This document shows, in pieces, positions 10,336 through 20,068 of a stretch of DNA of 64,000 nucleotides (position 1 is its first letter; every line of letters begins with the position of its first letter). The notes beneath the pieces were generated by a model. The model saw nothing but the letters and a program-made list of their open reading frames with translations, made no database searches and had not been told where the DNA came from. The translations under genes and the position numbers were made by a program. The stretch spans positions 2,838,501 to 2,902,500 of the forward strand of contig NC_007912.1 of the NCBI RefSeq assembly GCF_000013665.1. The letters run 5' to 3'. Origin of the DNA: Saccharophagus degradans 2-40 (GTDB taxonomy: Bacteria; Pseudomonadota; Gammaproteobacteria; Pseudomonadales; Cellvibrionaceae).

Positions 10336-11043
10336 TTATAAAAATAGCTCTCGGGATTTCAATGGCTTTGCGCCCAACAGCGGCGCAAGGCAAGCCCGAC
10401 AAATCTGCTTAGCAGCCTTTTTTACTGGGGTATTAGAAAAGTTGCGAGCCGATATATCACGCAATACAGCACCGCTATATACGTGCCCAACTTGCTTTTG
10501 ACCAACAGAATAAAGTGAAAACCCCTCCCCCACTTTAAACAAGTAAGCAACACTGTTTGATGCAGCAATGGGATTGCCAGAGCTGTCGAAGTCGAAATCA
10601 ACCGCGTAACCAAGCTCTGCAAGAATACCTAACTCAAAATGCCGCAATGGCGCCTCTAGCTCTTGGCCACCAACTAACCCTTTAAGCGCTGCATTATACG
10701 CAGCAAATATTTCTGGGCTGGGGTCTTCCTTACTTAACAGCCTCAAAACTAGCTCATTAAGATATAGGCCACAGTAGGAAGCTTTACCCACCAAAGCTTC
10801 GGCGTTGGCAATGGGGTCTAAAAACAAAATGGTTTTAAGCTCAGCTCCCCAACGCCAGTGAATGGTATAGAGTGTGAAAGGCTGGGGTTTAAAGTGGCGT
10901 TTTTTACTTGGCAACCTAAATATACCGGCTACGCGCCCATGATTTTCTGTAAAAAACTCAATGATTATTCGCGAATCCGTGTACGCACGTGAGTGAAGAA
11001 TGTAGGCGTTATCTGTTACATCATCACTCATGTAAGTACTCAT
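10336..11043 (-). CDS. recO: DNA repair protein RecO
   Basis: Mediator that helps RecA load on SSB-coated DNA in the RecFOR pathway. An N-terminal OB-fold begins near residue 10 (AYILHSRAYTDS, then GRVAGIFRLPSKK) and the helical C-terminal part contains CRACLAPLLG. The gammaproteobacterial form lacks the full zinc finger. 235 residues is normal. A second ATG four codons in is also possible; neither has a clear ribosome binding site. Last gene of the lepA-lepB-rnc-era-recO string; pdxJ, which usually follows, is absent. Confidence 0.93.
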   Translation of the reverse strand: MSTYMSDDVTDNAYILHSRAYTDSRIIIEFFTENHGRVAGIFRLPSKKRHFKPQPFTLYTIHWRWGAELKTILFLDPIANAEALVGKASYCGLYLNELVLRLLSKEDPSPEIFAAYNAALKGLVGGQELEAPLRHFELGILAELGYAVDFDFDSSGNPIAASNSVAYLFKVGEGFSLYSVGQKQVGHVYSGAVLRDISARNFSNTPVKKAAKQICRACLAPLLGAKPLKSRELFL

Positions 11044-11063
11044 GTAAGCAAGCCTACAAGGCT

Positions 11064-11960
11064 CTAGTCTGTATAACCTAAGCTACGTAGAGCACGCTCA
11101 TCGTCCGACCAGCCCGACTTAACCTTAACCCATAGTTTGAGCATAACTTTACAATCAAACAGTCTCTCCATATCTTCCCTAGCTTGAGAGCCAATTGCTT
11201 TTAGTTTTTCACCTTTATCGCCAATTAATATACGCTTTTGACCATCACGCTCCACTAAAATAAGCGCGTGAATGGTAATTAGCGTACCTTCGTGCTGAAA
11301 CTCTTCTATCTCCACGGCCATTTGGTATGGCAGCTCAGCACCTAATTGACGAGTGATTTTTTCACGCACTATCTCTGCAGCCATAAATCGCGAACTGCGA
11401 TCGGTGATCTGATCATCTGGGTAAAAATGGGTTGCTTCAGGTAAATAGCTTTTAATGAGAGCTTCTAAACGGTCGAGATTTTGCCCTTTTAATGCAGAAA
11501 TAGGCACAATTTCGGCTTTAGGTAGCTTTTCTGCAAGCCGTTGCAAATGGGGTAAGATGCTATTTTTATCTTCTAGCTGGTCAACCTTGTTCACCGCGAT
11601 AATAACTGGGCACTTAACATTTATTACTTGCGAAAGCACATGTTCATCTTCCGGAGTCCAGTGCTGTTTATCTACCACAAACACTACCGTGTCCACATCG
11701 GCTAAGGCAGACGACGCCGACTTGTTCATAAACCGGTTAATAGCTTTATCGTGACCGAGGTGAATTCCTGGGGTATCGACGAACACCATTTGCACGCCGC
11801 CTTCAGTTTTAATACCCACAACATTATTGCGCGTGGTTTGAGGCTTGCGAGAGGTGATACTGATTTTTTGCTCAAGCACGTGATTTAACAATGTTGATTT
11901 GCCCACATTTGGGCGGCCAACAATAGCGATATATCCCGCGTAGGTTTTTTCTGAACTCAT
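11064..11960 (-). CDS. era: GTPase Era
   Basis: Essential GTPase that binds 16S rRNA and promotes 30S maturation. The G1 P-loop GRPNVGKST is near residues 16-24. G3 DTPG follows, then G4 NKVD. The C-terminal KH domain (about 215-290) includes [13 protein letters not shown]. The 298-residue length is standard. Located between rnc and recO in the conserved order. Confidence 0.97.
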   Translation of the reverse strand: MSSEKTYAGYIAIVGRPNVGKSTLLNHVLEQKISITSRKPQTTRNNVVGIKTEGGVQMVFVDTPGIHLGHDKAINRFMNKSASSALADVDTVVFVVDKQHWTPEDEHVLSQVINVKCPVIIAVNKVDQLEDKNSILPHLQRLAEKLPKAEIVPISALKGQNLDRLEALIKSYLPEATHFYPDDQITDRSSRFMAAEIVREKITRQLGAELPYQMAVEIEEFQHEGTLITIHALILVERDGQKRILIGDKGEKLKAIGSQAREDMERLFDCKVMLKLWVKVKSGWSDDERALRSLGYTD

Positions 11961-12008
11961 GGTTTTAACCTGTTGGGCTAGCTTGCCCAGATAATTTGCT
12001 TGCCTGTA

Positions 12009-12689
12009 CTAGGCATTTGTAAGCTGACTTAGCATTTTTTCGGCAGCAAGCTTTTCTGCAATTCGCTTGCTATTGCCCACCGCACTGCAGGGCTTAGATT
12101 TGCCCGTAATAGTACACTCCACTGTAAACTGGCGAGAGTGTGCTTCGCCACCCTCTGCTAGTACAGTATAGGTTGGCAACGGCATTTTGCGCTCTTGTAG
12201 GTATTCCTGTAGAAGGGTTTTAGCATCTTTGGCTGTGGCTTTAAGCTCGACTTTATCAAGTCTTGTGGCATACCATGCCAGCACGCGCTCACGGCACGTA
12301 GGCATACTGCTGTTGGAATCTAAGTATATGGCACCAATCAAGGCTTCTACGGCATCGGCGAGAATGGACGCTCGACGAAAACCACCACTTTTAAGCTCCC
12401 CTTCTCCTAGCAGAAGAAAATCACCCAAACCAAATTCACGCGCTATTTCGGCGAGAGTTTCACCTTTAACAAGATTGGCGCGGAGCTGGGTAAGCTGCCC
12501 CTCTTTGGCGGTGGGAAACTTAGCAAACAAGGCTTCTGCAATAATAAAATTTAGCAGTGAATCGCCCAGAAACTCCACGCGTTCATTGTTTTGTTTGCCA
12601 TAACTTCTGTGAGAAAGAGCTAACTTAAGGAGACTTTTATCTTTGAAGGTGTAGCCCAATCGGGCTACCAATCGATCATTCTGGTTCAT
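12009..12689 (-). CDS. rnc: Ribonuclease III
   Basis: Double-strand-specific endonuclease for rRNA and mRNA processing. The signature [11 protein letters not shown] (about residues 37-47) carries the catalytic Glu/Asp; the second acidic pair is in [16 protein letters not shown]-terminal dsRNA-binding domain runs from about 155 to 222. Length 226 is normal. The start overlaps the end of the upstream DUF4845-type gene by 14 bases, which implies translational coupling. Confidence 0.97.
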   Translation of the reverse strand: MNQNDRLVARLGYTFKDKSLLKLALSHRSYGKQNNERVEFLGDSLLNFIIAEALFAKFPTAKEGQLTQLRANLVKGETLAEIAREFGLGDFLLLGEGELKSGGFRRASILADAVEALIGAIYLDSNSSMPTCRERVLAWYATRLDKVELKATAKDAKTLLQEYLQERKMPLPTYTVLAEGGEAHSRQFTVECTITGKSKPCSAVGNSKRIAEKLAAEKMLSQLTNA

Positions 12690-13089
12690 TATCTTCTACA
12701 AGGTATTCACAACATTCCTTGGTTGCCGTATTCAGCTGGTGCTCGAAATGCATAACCACATCTATGTTCTTAAACAGGTTATTGCGCACTTCGTACTTAA
12801 TGTTTACTAGCATGCCTTCGCCGTAGCGTACAACTTTAATTCCCTTTGTCGCTTCGCCACGAATACCATTCATACTAAAAAATTTGTCTATTTTGGACTT
12901 TATTTCCGTTTTAGTCATAGACTCTAATTCTGGCTCTTTCATTAGGCTTTCTAAAGCCTTCGACACCAAAACTCGGTCATCGTATAAAGCAGGAACTATT
13001 TTCGCGCAGCAAAGTAAAACAATACCCGCAAAGCAGAGGTATACCAGAAGGGTCATAGTACCCATACCAGTTTGATACTTTTTATTCAT
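12676..13089 (-). CDS. Small membrane protein, DUF4845 type
   Basis: A 137-residue protein with a Lys-rich N terminus, a [13 protein letters not shown] motif and one membrane helix (about residues 11-29), followed by a periplasmic domain. This is the conserved unknown gene always found between lepB and rnc in pseudomonads and relatives (DUF4845). The N terminus looks like a type IV pilin-like anchor, but the processing-site Gly/Phe/Glu pattern is not intact. Function unknown. Overlaps the rnc start. Confidence 0.8.
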   Translation of the reverse strand: MNKKYQTGMGTMTLLVYLCFAGIVLLCCAKIVPALYDDRVLVSKALESLMKEPELESMTKTEIKSKIDKFFSMNGIRGEATKGIKVVRYGEGMLVNIKYEVRNNLFKNIDVVMHFEHQLNTATKECCEYLVEDNEPE

Positions 13090-13134
13090 AACTATTACTC
13101 CGACTAATGCGAGAAGGGTTTACAATTCAGCGAG

Positions 13135-14001
13135 CTAAATTGAGCCAGCTCGAGAAAAGCTTGGAATACTTAAAAACTTATCCCAGTGCATCCAAATTAC
13201 AAATGCTTTACCGACGATACGCTCCTCGGGAACCATACCAAATTTACGGGAGTCACCACTGTTATCGCGGTTATCGCCCATCATAAAGTAATGCCCTTCA
13301 GGCACAACACTTGAGTAAGCTAGGCCAGCTGAGCTAGGCGTAGAGCAATTACGCATGATGTGTTTTTTACCATCGATCGTCTCTTCCATGACTTTATACA
13401 CCCCGCCCACACTGAAGCAGAATTCACCGGGGTTTGTTGGAATCACGTCGCTTACGTGTTCGCGCGGAACCTCCACACCATTAATAAACAAGCGGTTGTT
13501 TTGAATTCTTACTTTGTCGCCCGGCAGCCCGATAACACGCTTAATAAAGTAGCGCTTTTCATTAGGGGGAAAAAACACCATTACATCGCCGCGCTCGGGG
13601 TCGTTAATATCCAACACCTTAGTACGCAGTATAGGCAAGCGAATCCCGTAGGTAAATTTATTAACTGCAATGAAATCGCCTACTTCTAGCGTTGGCACCA
13701 TCGATTCAGACGGGATTTGGAAGGGTTCAATAATGAAAGATCGAACCACAAACACGAGTGCTAATAAGGGAAAAAAGGACTTTGATATCTCTACATAGCT
13801 AGGCTCTGCAGAAGCAGTGGCTATTGCCGCTTGATACTTCTTGTCTTCCTCTTTTTGTTCTTCGGTTAGTTCGCTGAAGTTTTCTTGCACTTTTGCTATT
13901 GCAGCTTTGCGTTTACCGGCCCATAGCACTCTATCTACAAGGGTTACCACCCCAGTACCAGCAACCAATAAAAACAAAATTAGAGGAACATTAATATCCA
14001 T
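13135..14001 (-). CDS. lepB: Signal peptidase I
   Basis: Inner-membrane protease that removes signal peptides from Sec and Tat exported proteins. It has two N-terminal membrane helices (about 5-22 and 76-92). The catalytic S100 lies in the PSESM box and the general base K154 in YFIKRVIGLPGD. The C-terminal box GDNRDNSGDSR is present. 288 residues is normal. It follows lepA after 72 bases, as in E. coli and Pseudomonas. Confidence 0.96.
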   Translation of the reverse strand: MDINVPLILFLLVAGTGVVTLVDRVLWAGKRKAAIAKVQENFSELTEEQKEEDKKYQAAIATASAEPSYVEISKSFFPLLALVFVVRSFIIEPFQIPSESMVPTLEVGDFIAVNKFTYGIRLPILRTKVLDINDPERGDVMVFFPPNEKRYFIKRVIGLPGDKVRIQNNRLFINGVEVPREHVSDVIPTNPGEFCFSVGGVYKVMEETIDGKKHIMRNCSTPSSAGLAYSSVVPEGHYFMMGDNRDNSGDSRKFGMVPEERIVGKAFVIWMHWDKFLSIPSFSRAGSI

Positions 14002-14073
14002 AATTAACCGAGCTTAATTTAGTTTACGTAGACACAAGCCGAGCCGAAGCCCGACTTGCATAATGGCGTGAGG

Positions 14074-15873
14074 TTAGCTATCTACCTTGAGCACAGCTAA
14101 GAAAGCCTCTTGCGGAATTTCTACACGCCCCACCTGCTTCATACGTTTTTTACCGGCTTTTTGCTTCTCTAGCAATTTCTTCTTTCGAGAAACGTCGCCG
14201 CCATAACATTTTGCAATTACGTTTTTGCGCAGCGCCTTCACCGTGGTACGAGCCACCACTTGGCCACCAATAGCCGCCTGAATAGCCACATCAAACATCT
14301 GCCGAGGAATAAGCTCTTTCATCTTATCCGCAAGTGAGCGACCTTTATATTGTGCAGTATCACGATGAACAATAAGCGCCAAAGCATCTACTTTTTCACT
14401 ATTAATAAGTACATCTAGGCGTACAAGCTTGGCCGCCTCAAAGCGCACGAAATTGTAATCTAAGGATGCAAAACCACGGCTTACAGATTTAAGCTTATCG
14501 AAGAAATCGAGCACAACCTCTGCCATAGGCAGCTCGTACTTCAATGCAACCTGACCACCCAGATATTGCATATCTTTTTGCACACCGCGCTTTTCAATAC
14601 ACAAGGTAATTACTGCACCTAGGTATGCCTGCGGCATTAGCATATTGGCTTCAACTATAGGCTCTCGCATTTCCGCAATAGTGCCTAAATCTGGTAACTT
14701 AGACGGGTTATCTACGTACACAACGCTACCGTCGTTTTTCTCTACTTCATATATTACTGTAGGTGCAGTTGTAATCAGGTCTAAGTCGTACTCACGCTCC
14801 AAGCGCTCTTGAATAATCTCCATGTGGAGCATACCCAAGAAACCACATCGAAAACCAAAGCCTAATGCTTCAGAGCTTTCGGGTTCGTAAAACAGAGAAG
14901 CGTCGTTTAAAGTTAACTTACCCAACGCATCACGAAAGTTTTCGTAATCGTCTGAACTTACTGGGAACAAGCCCGCGTAAACTTGAGGCTTAACCTTTTT
15001 GAAGCCAGGCAACTGAGGAACGGTGCTTGTAGATGCATGAGTAATGGTATCGCCAACTGGCGCACCTAATATTTCTTTAATACCAGCAACAACAAAACCC
15101 ACTTCACCAGCTTTTAAAATGCCTGTTTCTTTACGCTTTGGCGTAAATACGCCCACCATATCGACTACATGAGGCTTGCCCAAGCTCTTCAATATGATTT
15201 TATCTTTAGTCTTTAAGCAACCCTGAGTCACACGCACCAAAGACACTACGCCAAGGTAGTTATCAAACCAAGAGTCGATAATTAAGGCTTGCAAAGGTGC
15301 GTCGATATCACCCACAGGTGCAGGTACAGACTTAATGAGCACTTCCAGCACATCTTCTATACCAAGGCCCGATTTAGCGCTACAGCGCACGGCATCAGTG
15401 GCATCGATACCAATAATGTCTTCAATTTCGCTGGCTACTCGCTCTGGCTCTGCTTGCGGCAGGTCGATTTTATTCAGTACAGGAATAACTTCTAGGCCTT
15501 GATCAAGCGCGGTATAGCAGTTAGCTACAGACTGAGCCTCTACGCCTTGTGCAGCATCAACCACTAGCAGTGCACCTTCACATGCAGCAAGTGAGCGAGA
15601 TACTTCGTAGGAGAAATCCACGTGCCCTGGGGTATCAATAAAGTTTAATTGATATACCTTGCCACTTTTGGAGGTATAGGACAGCGTTACACTTTGCGCC
15701 TTGATTGTAATACCGCGCTCTCGCTCGATATCCATGGAGTCCAGTACTTGGGCTTCCATTTCGCGAGCAGATAAGCCGCCACAGTGCTGAATAAACCTGT
15801 CGGCTAGAGTGGATTTACCATGATCAATATGGGCAATGATGGAAAAGTTTCGAATATGACTTAAATCTGTCAC
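14074..15873 (-). CDS. lepA: Elongation factor 4 (LepA)
   Basis: Ribosome-binding translational GTPase of the EF-G family, linked to back-translocation and 30S assembly. G1 AHIDHGKST (residues 14-22), G2 with RERGITI, G3 DTPGHVDF and G4 NKID are all visible. The LepA-specific C-terminal domain ends after the Lys-rich [19 protein letters not shown] segment. 599 residues is the family length. Head of the lep part of the block, 133 bases after mucD. Confidence 0.98.
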   Translation of the reverse strand: MTDLSHIRNFSIIAHIDHGKSTLADRFIQHCGGLSAREMEAQVLDSMDIERERGITIKAQSVTLSYTSKSGKVYQLNFIDTPGHVDFSYEVSRSLAACEGALLVVDAAQGVEAQSVANCYTALDQGLEVIPVLNKIDLPQAEPERVASEIEDIIGIDATDAVRCSAKSGLGIEDVLEVLIKSVPAPVGDIDAPLQALIIDSWFDNYLGVVSLVRVTQGCLKTKDKIILKSLGKPHVVDMVGVFTPKRKETGILKAGEVGFVVAGIKEILGAPVGDTITHASTSTVPQLPGFKKVKPQVYAGLFPVSSDDYENFRDALGKLTLNDASLFYEPESSEALGFGFRCGFLGMLHMEIIQERLEREYDLDLITTAPTVIYEVEKNDGSVVYVDNPSKLPDLGTIAEMREPIVEANMLMPQAYLGAVITLCIEKRGVQKDMQYLGGQVALKYELPMAEVVLDFFDKLKSVSRGFASLDYNFVRFEAAKLVRLDVLINSEKVDALALIVHRDTAQYKGRSLADKMKELIPRQMFDVAIQAAIGGQVVARTTVKALRKNVIAKCYGGDVSRKKKLLEKQKAGKKRMKQVGRVEIPQEAFLAVLKVDS

Positions 15874-16006
15874 TTAAACGCGCAACTCTTTGAAAAATAA
15901 GGTTAAAAATGCACTGTTTAGAAAAACACGCATCGGTTAGTGGCGCAAGTCTACAGTATTTGGAAGGCGCACGCTATGCGCGCCCTCCAGAGGTGATAAG
16001 CAAGTG

Positions 16007-17401
16007 TTATTCAGCTATTTTGATTGTTCTAAATACGGGGCGGCCATCGCTAAAGAATCGAATGGGCAACAACTTACCTTTGGGTAACTCTTTGGCGACT
16101 TTTTGAAGAGATTTTACACTTTTAACCTCGATGAAATTCACTTCAGAAATTACATCGCCAGCCTTAATGCCCGCGTTGCTTGCTGGGCTATTTGGCGCTA
16201 CAGCCTGCACAAGCACGCCGCCATCCAGCTTCAACTGCTCCAGTAAATCCTTAGGTGCATCAGTTACTTGCACACCAAGCACCCCGCCTTTAGCCGCCCC
16301 AGGTCCTCCACCTAGCGTGGCAACAGCATCAGCCCCAGGCAGAGCGCCAACTTCCACTTTTAGCTTTTTGGTTTTGCCTTTGCGCACAACCTCAACATCT
16401 ACTTTGGACTCGGGCTGAGTTGCTCCAACAAGGTGAGGTAAATCACTAGAAGTGAGAATTTCACCACCATCGAAAGACACAATGACATCACCGGGCTGCA
16501 AACCGCCTTTTTCTGCGGGCGAATCTTCCAACACTTCGCTCACTAAAGCACCGCGCGGTCTATCTAAACCGAAAGATGCGGCCAAGTCTCCGTCTACCTC
16601 TTGAATAACCACACCTAACCAACCGCGTGAAACTGTGCCTTTTTCTTTCAACTGCTTAACAACGTTATTAACTACACTTGATGGGATGGCGAACGACAAA
16701 CCGATAGAGCCGCCGGACTGGGAATAGATTTGCGAGTTAACGCCGACAACCTCCCCTTTAAGGTTAAACAGTGGGCCACCCGAATTGCCGGGGTTTATAG
16801 CTACATCCGTTTGCACAAAGGGCACGTAATCTTCACCAGACTGATTGCGTATGCTACGCCCTATTGCACTTACAATACCGGCACTCGCCGAAAACTTAAG
16901 CCCAAATGGCGAACCAATGGCCACTACCCACTCACCCACTTTTAAGGGCGAACCTTCAGCAACCTTCAGGAATGGAAGATTGTCTTCGTCTATTTTTAAT
17001 AACGCCAAATCGGACCGTGGGTCCACCCCAACGACGGTGGCTGGGTATTCTCTTCGATCGACAAGCTCAACGGTTATTTCATCGGCATTATCAATAACGT
17101 GGTGATTGGTAATTACATAACCATCGGCAGAAATAAAAAAACCGGACCCCATCGATTGAACACGTTGGTTTGGCCTAATTCCTTGCCGCCCTGGGTCTAA
17201 GAAGTGTTTAAACCACTCTGGCACTTGCTGCCCTTGTGGCAACTGTAATCGCCCCTGAGCCACATTTGCAGACGTATTAATTTTTACTACAGCGGGTGAC
17301 GACCGCTCTATTAGATCACTAAAATCTGGCAGATTAGCGTTGGCCACGCCCGTGAAAGTAAGCACACAAAAAACCAACAGCCAAGATGAGATGCGAACCA
17401 T
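16007..17401 (-). CDS. mucD: Periplasmic serine protease MucD (DegP/HtrA family)
   Basis: Quality-control protease of the envelope-stress system; in Pseudomonas it degrades misfolded periplasmic proteins and dampens AlgU activity. Order: Sec signal peptide (1-22, ending VANA), trypsin-like domain with catalytic H101 (TNHHV), D131 (RSDLAL) and S207 (NPGNSGGP), and two PDZ domains (about 255-345 and 370-460). 464 residues is normal. An AGAGG ribosome binding site precedes the ATG. A sigma-E-like promoter lies about 40 bases upstream, so it may also be expressed independently of algU-mucABC. Confidence 0.95.
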   Translation of the reverse strand: MVRISSWLLVFCVLTFTGVANANLPDFSDLIERSSPAVVKINTSANVAQGRLQLPQGQQVPEWFKHFLDPGRQGIRPNQRVQSMGSGFFISADGYVITNHHVIDNADEITVELVDRREYPATVVGVDPRSDLALLKIDEDNLPFLKVAEGSPLKVGEWVVAIGSPFGLKFSASAGIVSAIGRSIRNQSGEDYVPFVQTDVAINPGNSGGPLFNLKGEVVGVNSQIYSQSGGSIGLSFAIPSSVVNNVVKQLKEKGTVSRGWLGVVIQEVDGDLAASFGLDRPRGALVSEVLEDSPAEKGGLQPGDVIVSFDGGEILTSSDLPHLVGATQPESKVDVEVVRKGKTKKLKVEVGALPGADAVATLGGGPGAAKGGVLGVQVTDAPKDLLEQLKLDGGVLVQAVAPNSPASNAGIKAGDVISEVNFIEVKSVKSLQKVAKELPKGKLLPIRFFSDGRPVFRTIKIAE

Positions 17402-17436
17402 TATTTAACCTCTAACATTATCAATTAAGTAAAAGC

Positions 17437-17463
17437 TTCGAAGAAAAAAACAGTAAAAAGTTC
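17437..17463 (-). promoter_or_regulatory. Sigma-E/AlgU-type promoter candidate for mucD
   Basis: On the minus strand GAACTT (63-58 of this block) is separated by 16 bases from TCGAA, matching the GAACTT-N16/17-TCnnA form of AlgU promoters. It would start transcription about 30 bases before the mucD ATG. Matched by eye only. Confidence 0.5.
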
Positions 17464-17550
17464 AGATAAAAATAGACTTAATAGCATGAGCGGCAAATAT
17501 GGCCGTCAACAGATAGGTGGGGATAAAACCAAAAAAAATCAAGAGAAAAA

Positions 17551-18021
17551 TTAATCTAGCGACGCCGCTTTTGCCATAACAACAGCTTGGTAACACGACT
17601 CGCCGCCGCTATTTATAGTGCTTAATTGGCGCTTGCCGTGAAGGTGCACAATTAAACCACCTAGCAACACCCCTGCCAGCGCCACCAAGGCGAGAACTGG
17701 ATCGGACAAACCAACAAAAGAGCCTGCCACAACAGCTGCAACCATAAATAGTAGCGGTAATACATAGGCCATAAACGCGCCGTTAATTAACGCGCGCTCT
17801 TCAATACCTATAACAACGTTATCGCCCACAGTCCAAATTTCGGAAGGTGAGGCAGCATTAAAAATTGCCTTAACTAACGTAGCGTTAGATGGGCCACCCG
17901 CAAGCAACTTTTGACCGCAACCATTTTTAGCTCGGCATTGGTTACACGCAGATTGCTGATGGGTTTCCACCCAAAGCCCATCGGACTCTACAGCAACAAC
18001 TTTTGCGGTTTCTGATAACAT
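17551..18021 (-). CDS. mucC: RseC/MucC family membrane protein
   Basis: Inner-membrane member of the sigma-E regulatory cluster; in pseudomonads MucC has a modest effect on AlgU activity. N-terminal cytoplasmic region with a four-Cys cluster (CNQCRAKNGCG, about residues 25-35, plus neighbours) typical of RseC, then two membrane helices (about 81-103 and 107-125). 156 residues is normal. It lies between mucB and mucD, after a tract of TTAACT repeats. Confidence 0.9.
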   Translation of the reverse strand: MLSETAKVVAVESDGLWVETHQQSACNQCRAKNGCGQKLLAGGPSNATLVKAIFNAASPSEIWTVGDNVVIGIEERALINGAFMAYVLPLLFMVAAVVAGSFVGLSDPVLALVALAGVLLGGLIVHLHGKRQLSTINSGGESCYQAVVMAKAASLD

Positions 18022-18038
18022 TTTATTTAGCTACTTAT

Positions 18039-18110
18039 TTAACTGCTTGGTTAACTGCTTGGTTAACTATTTATTTAACTTTACTTAACTCTGCTTAACT
18101 CTATTTAACT
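18039..18110. repeat. Seven regularly spaced TTAACT direct repeats
   Basis: TTAACT occurs at 18039, 18051, 18063, 18075, 18085, 18095 and 18105. The steps are 12, 12, 12, 10, 10 and 10 bases. The tract fills the mucB-mucC gap and its last copy lies inside the final codons of mucB. Read on the minus strand it is a run of AGTTAA. Confidence 0.8.
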
Positions 18111-19186
18111 ACAGGCACGCGCAACGACTGCGTAACGCGGTGCGCGGTAACCGCAGGCACCTCACCCACAACAGTAATTGTTACGAATTGGTTATCGCTG
18201 GGCACACTGGTTAATAAGCTAACTGTTGCCCCATTTCGAACAACTGCCTGAGAAGGCTTATCGGTAACACGACCAATAAAGATAGAAAATACTGAAAGGC
18301 CGTCGGTATAGGTTTCCATATGCCCGTCTTCATCAGAATAAGAGTAGTCGGACAACACAAAACCATTGGGCACCCATGCAGGTTGGAGCGGTGCTTTAGA
18401 TGCTGCGGGCTGACGGCAATCTTGATCAGCGTCATTCGCCGGCGGCTCTGCACTAGCACTCGCTTCGCTCGAATTATCAATCATACTTCCTTCTGGGGAA
18501 GCCGGTACTTCGGTGGTCACGGAGCCATCTACCACGGAGCCGTCCACCATGGAGGACTCAACCAAAGGCGCCAAACTGGATTTGCCCGTAGCGAGGTCAG
18601 GGTAAATAGCTTCTATCCCCATATCGTCGTCTAAGCTCAACGAAACAAACTGAATACGCTCCCATACCTTTTTCTGCCCCTCGGTAATAACGGCCTTGGT
18701 CAACAAGCCCGTTTGCTTATCTACACCTAGTACCATGCCGTATCGATAAGGGTCTTTGGGGAGCAATTGCAGTATTAACGCCTCTCGACCTGCAATACGC
18801 TCTTCGCCTCGCATATGGAATTGATAGTTCTGATCAATACTCACCATACGCCCGCTGGATAACGTAAGCCTTCGACCGCGTAAAAGATGATTACCTGCCG
18901 TAACACAGTCAATACTCTGCCCTTCACGCATAAAGGACTTTTCTGGCCCATTAAGGTGGTAAATACGCTCGTACTCAACGCCATCAATTACAGCGTGTAC
19001 AACACGCAACATATCGATGGTGCCATCGTGTTCGTACGTGAATTCACCGCGGTAATTTTGGGATTTGGTGGAATTGCCGAGCTGATTGAGAATTTCGGCT
19101 ACAGAGGAGGTTTTGTCTAGAGCACTGACTGCAGGGGACACCCCCACTACAGCCAGCACAATCGCTAGCGATAAAGCGATTTTCAT
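18101..19186 (-). CDS. mucB: Sigma-E regulator MucB/RseB
   Basis: Periplasmic protein that binds the anti-sigma factor MucA, shields it from proteolysis and senses lipid/LPS signals. Signal peptide 1-22 (ending VSALD), then the LolA/LppX-like N-terminal fold and the smaller C-terminal domain (about 275-355). It has 361 residues; the typical length is about 316. The extra length is a Ser/Ala/Pro-rich insert at about 210-265 with a repeated MVDGS-type unit (SSMVDGSVVDGS). It begins 8 bases after mucA. Confidence 0.92.
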   Translation of the reverse strand: MKIALSLAIVLAVVGVSPAVSALDKTSSVAEILNQLGNSTKSQNYRGEFTYEHDGTIDMLRVVHAVIDGVEYERIYHLNGPEKSFMREGQSIDCVTAGNHLLRGRRLTLSSGRMVSIDQNYQFHMRGEERIAGREALILQLLPKDPYRYGMVLGVDKQTGLLTKAVITEGQKKVWERIQFVSLSLDDDMGIEAIYPDLATGKSSLAPLVESSMVDGSVVDGSVTTEVPASPEGSMIDNSSEASASAEPPANDADQDCRQPAASKAPLQPAWVPNGFVLSDYSYSDEDGHMETYTDGLSVFSIFIGRVTDKPSQAVVRNGATVSLLTSVPSDNQFVTITVVGEVPAVTAHRVTQSLRVPVVK

Positions 19187-19193
19187 TACAGGA

Positions 19194-19868
19194 TTATTCC
19201 CCTTCTACGGAAGACGCTCGGGCTAAGGGCACCATTTTAATACCATTTTCAGCCGCTGCTTTTTGGGCGTGCTTCTCTAACATTCTGTTTAAGTACGCTT
19301 CCAGCTCTGGATCACTAGACAAGCGCGAGATATTTACAGATGGTAACTCAGAGCCACGAGGATAAGAAGCATAAGCTGCGGGCGCGGAATGAGTTTCCCC
19401 TGCTCCACTTACTGTGCGAGCACTTAAAGGCTGACTTTGAAACCAATCTGGCACATTAGCATTAACCGCTGCAGGTACTGCTGCATCGCTACCCGCCATA
19501 AGCTCTTCGCCTGTTTGCTCACTGGGCAACTGTTGCACACCAACAAGCACCCCCACCGCAACGGCGGCAGCAATACTCGCTTTACCCATTCCCTCGAGCC
19601 AAGTTTTAACTTTACTAGTGCTAGCCACACTGGGGGCTGGCTCATCAGCGATAGCTGCCATTACACCGGCAGAAATATCAATGGAAGGCGCAACATCTTT
19701 ATCGTTACGCATTACCGCACCTATTAACTGGTAGCGACGCCAAGTTTCTCTTAACTCATCGTCGGCTGCGCTTTGCTTTAGCACTCTACGCAAATCCAAC
19801 TCATTGCTTTCGCCATCAACTAATGCTGATAGGGACTCGTTGAGGCTATGTTTTTGGCTTTCAGTCAT
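19194..19868 (-). CDS. mucA: Anti-sigma factor MucA/RseA
   Basis: Inner-membrane anti-sigma factor that holds AlgU and is released by regulated proteolysis under envelope stress. N-terminal cytoplasmic AlgU-binding domain (about 5-85) with LSALVDGES and the WRRYQLIGAVMR segment, one membrane helix (about 95-112), and a periplasmic tail that binds MucB. 224 residues, slightly longer than the Pseudomonas protein. Second gene of the algU operon. No truncation is seen. Confidence 0.93.
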   Translation of the reverse strand: MTESQKHSLNESLSALVDGESNELDLRRVLKQSAADDELRETWRRYQLIGAVMRNDKDVAPSIDISAGVMAAIADEPAPSVASTSKVKTWLEGMGKASIAAAVAVGVLVGVQQLPSEQTGEELMAGSDAAVPAAVNANVPDWFQSQPLSARTVSGAGETHSAPAAYASYPRGSELPSVNISRLSSDPELEAYLNRMLEKHAQKAAAENGIKMVPLARASSVEGE

Positions 19869-20068
19869 ACACTCGCTACCTGTATAAGCGCTGTGCTAAT
19901 AGTTTAGCTGTAATTATGTTTTCAGAGACTACCAAGCACGAATAAGTATTTGTGCTTTTGGCAATGCCTGCCTGCTAAGTAAGACAACCCAGTTCACACT
20001 GTAGTTCCCTAGAAGTGACAATTTTCACAAAAAAATCACATTTCGCCGCCAGCGACACAATACAAGCG

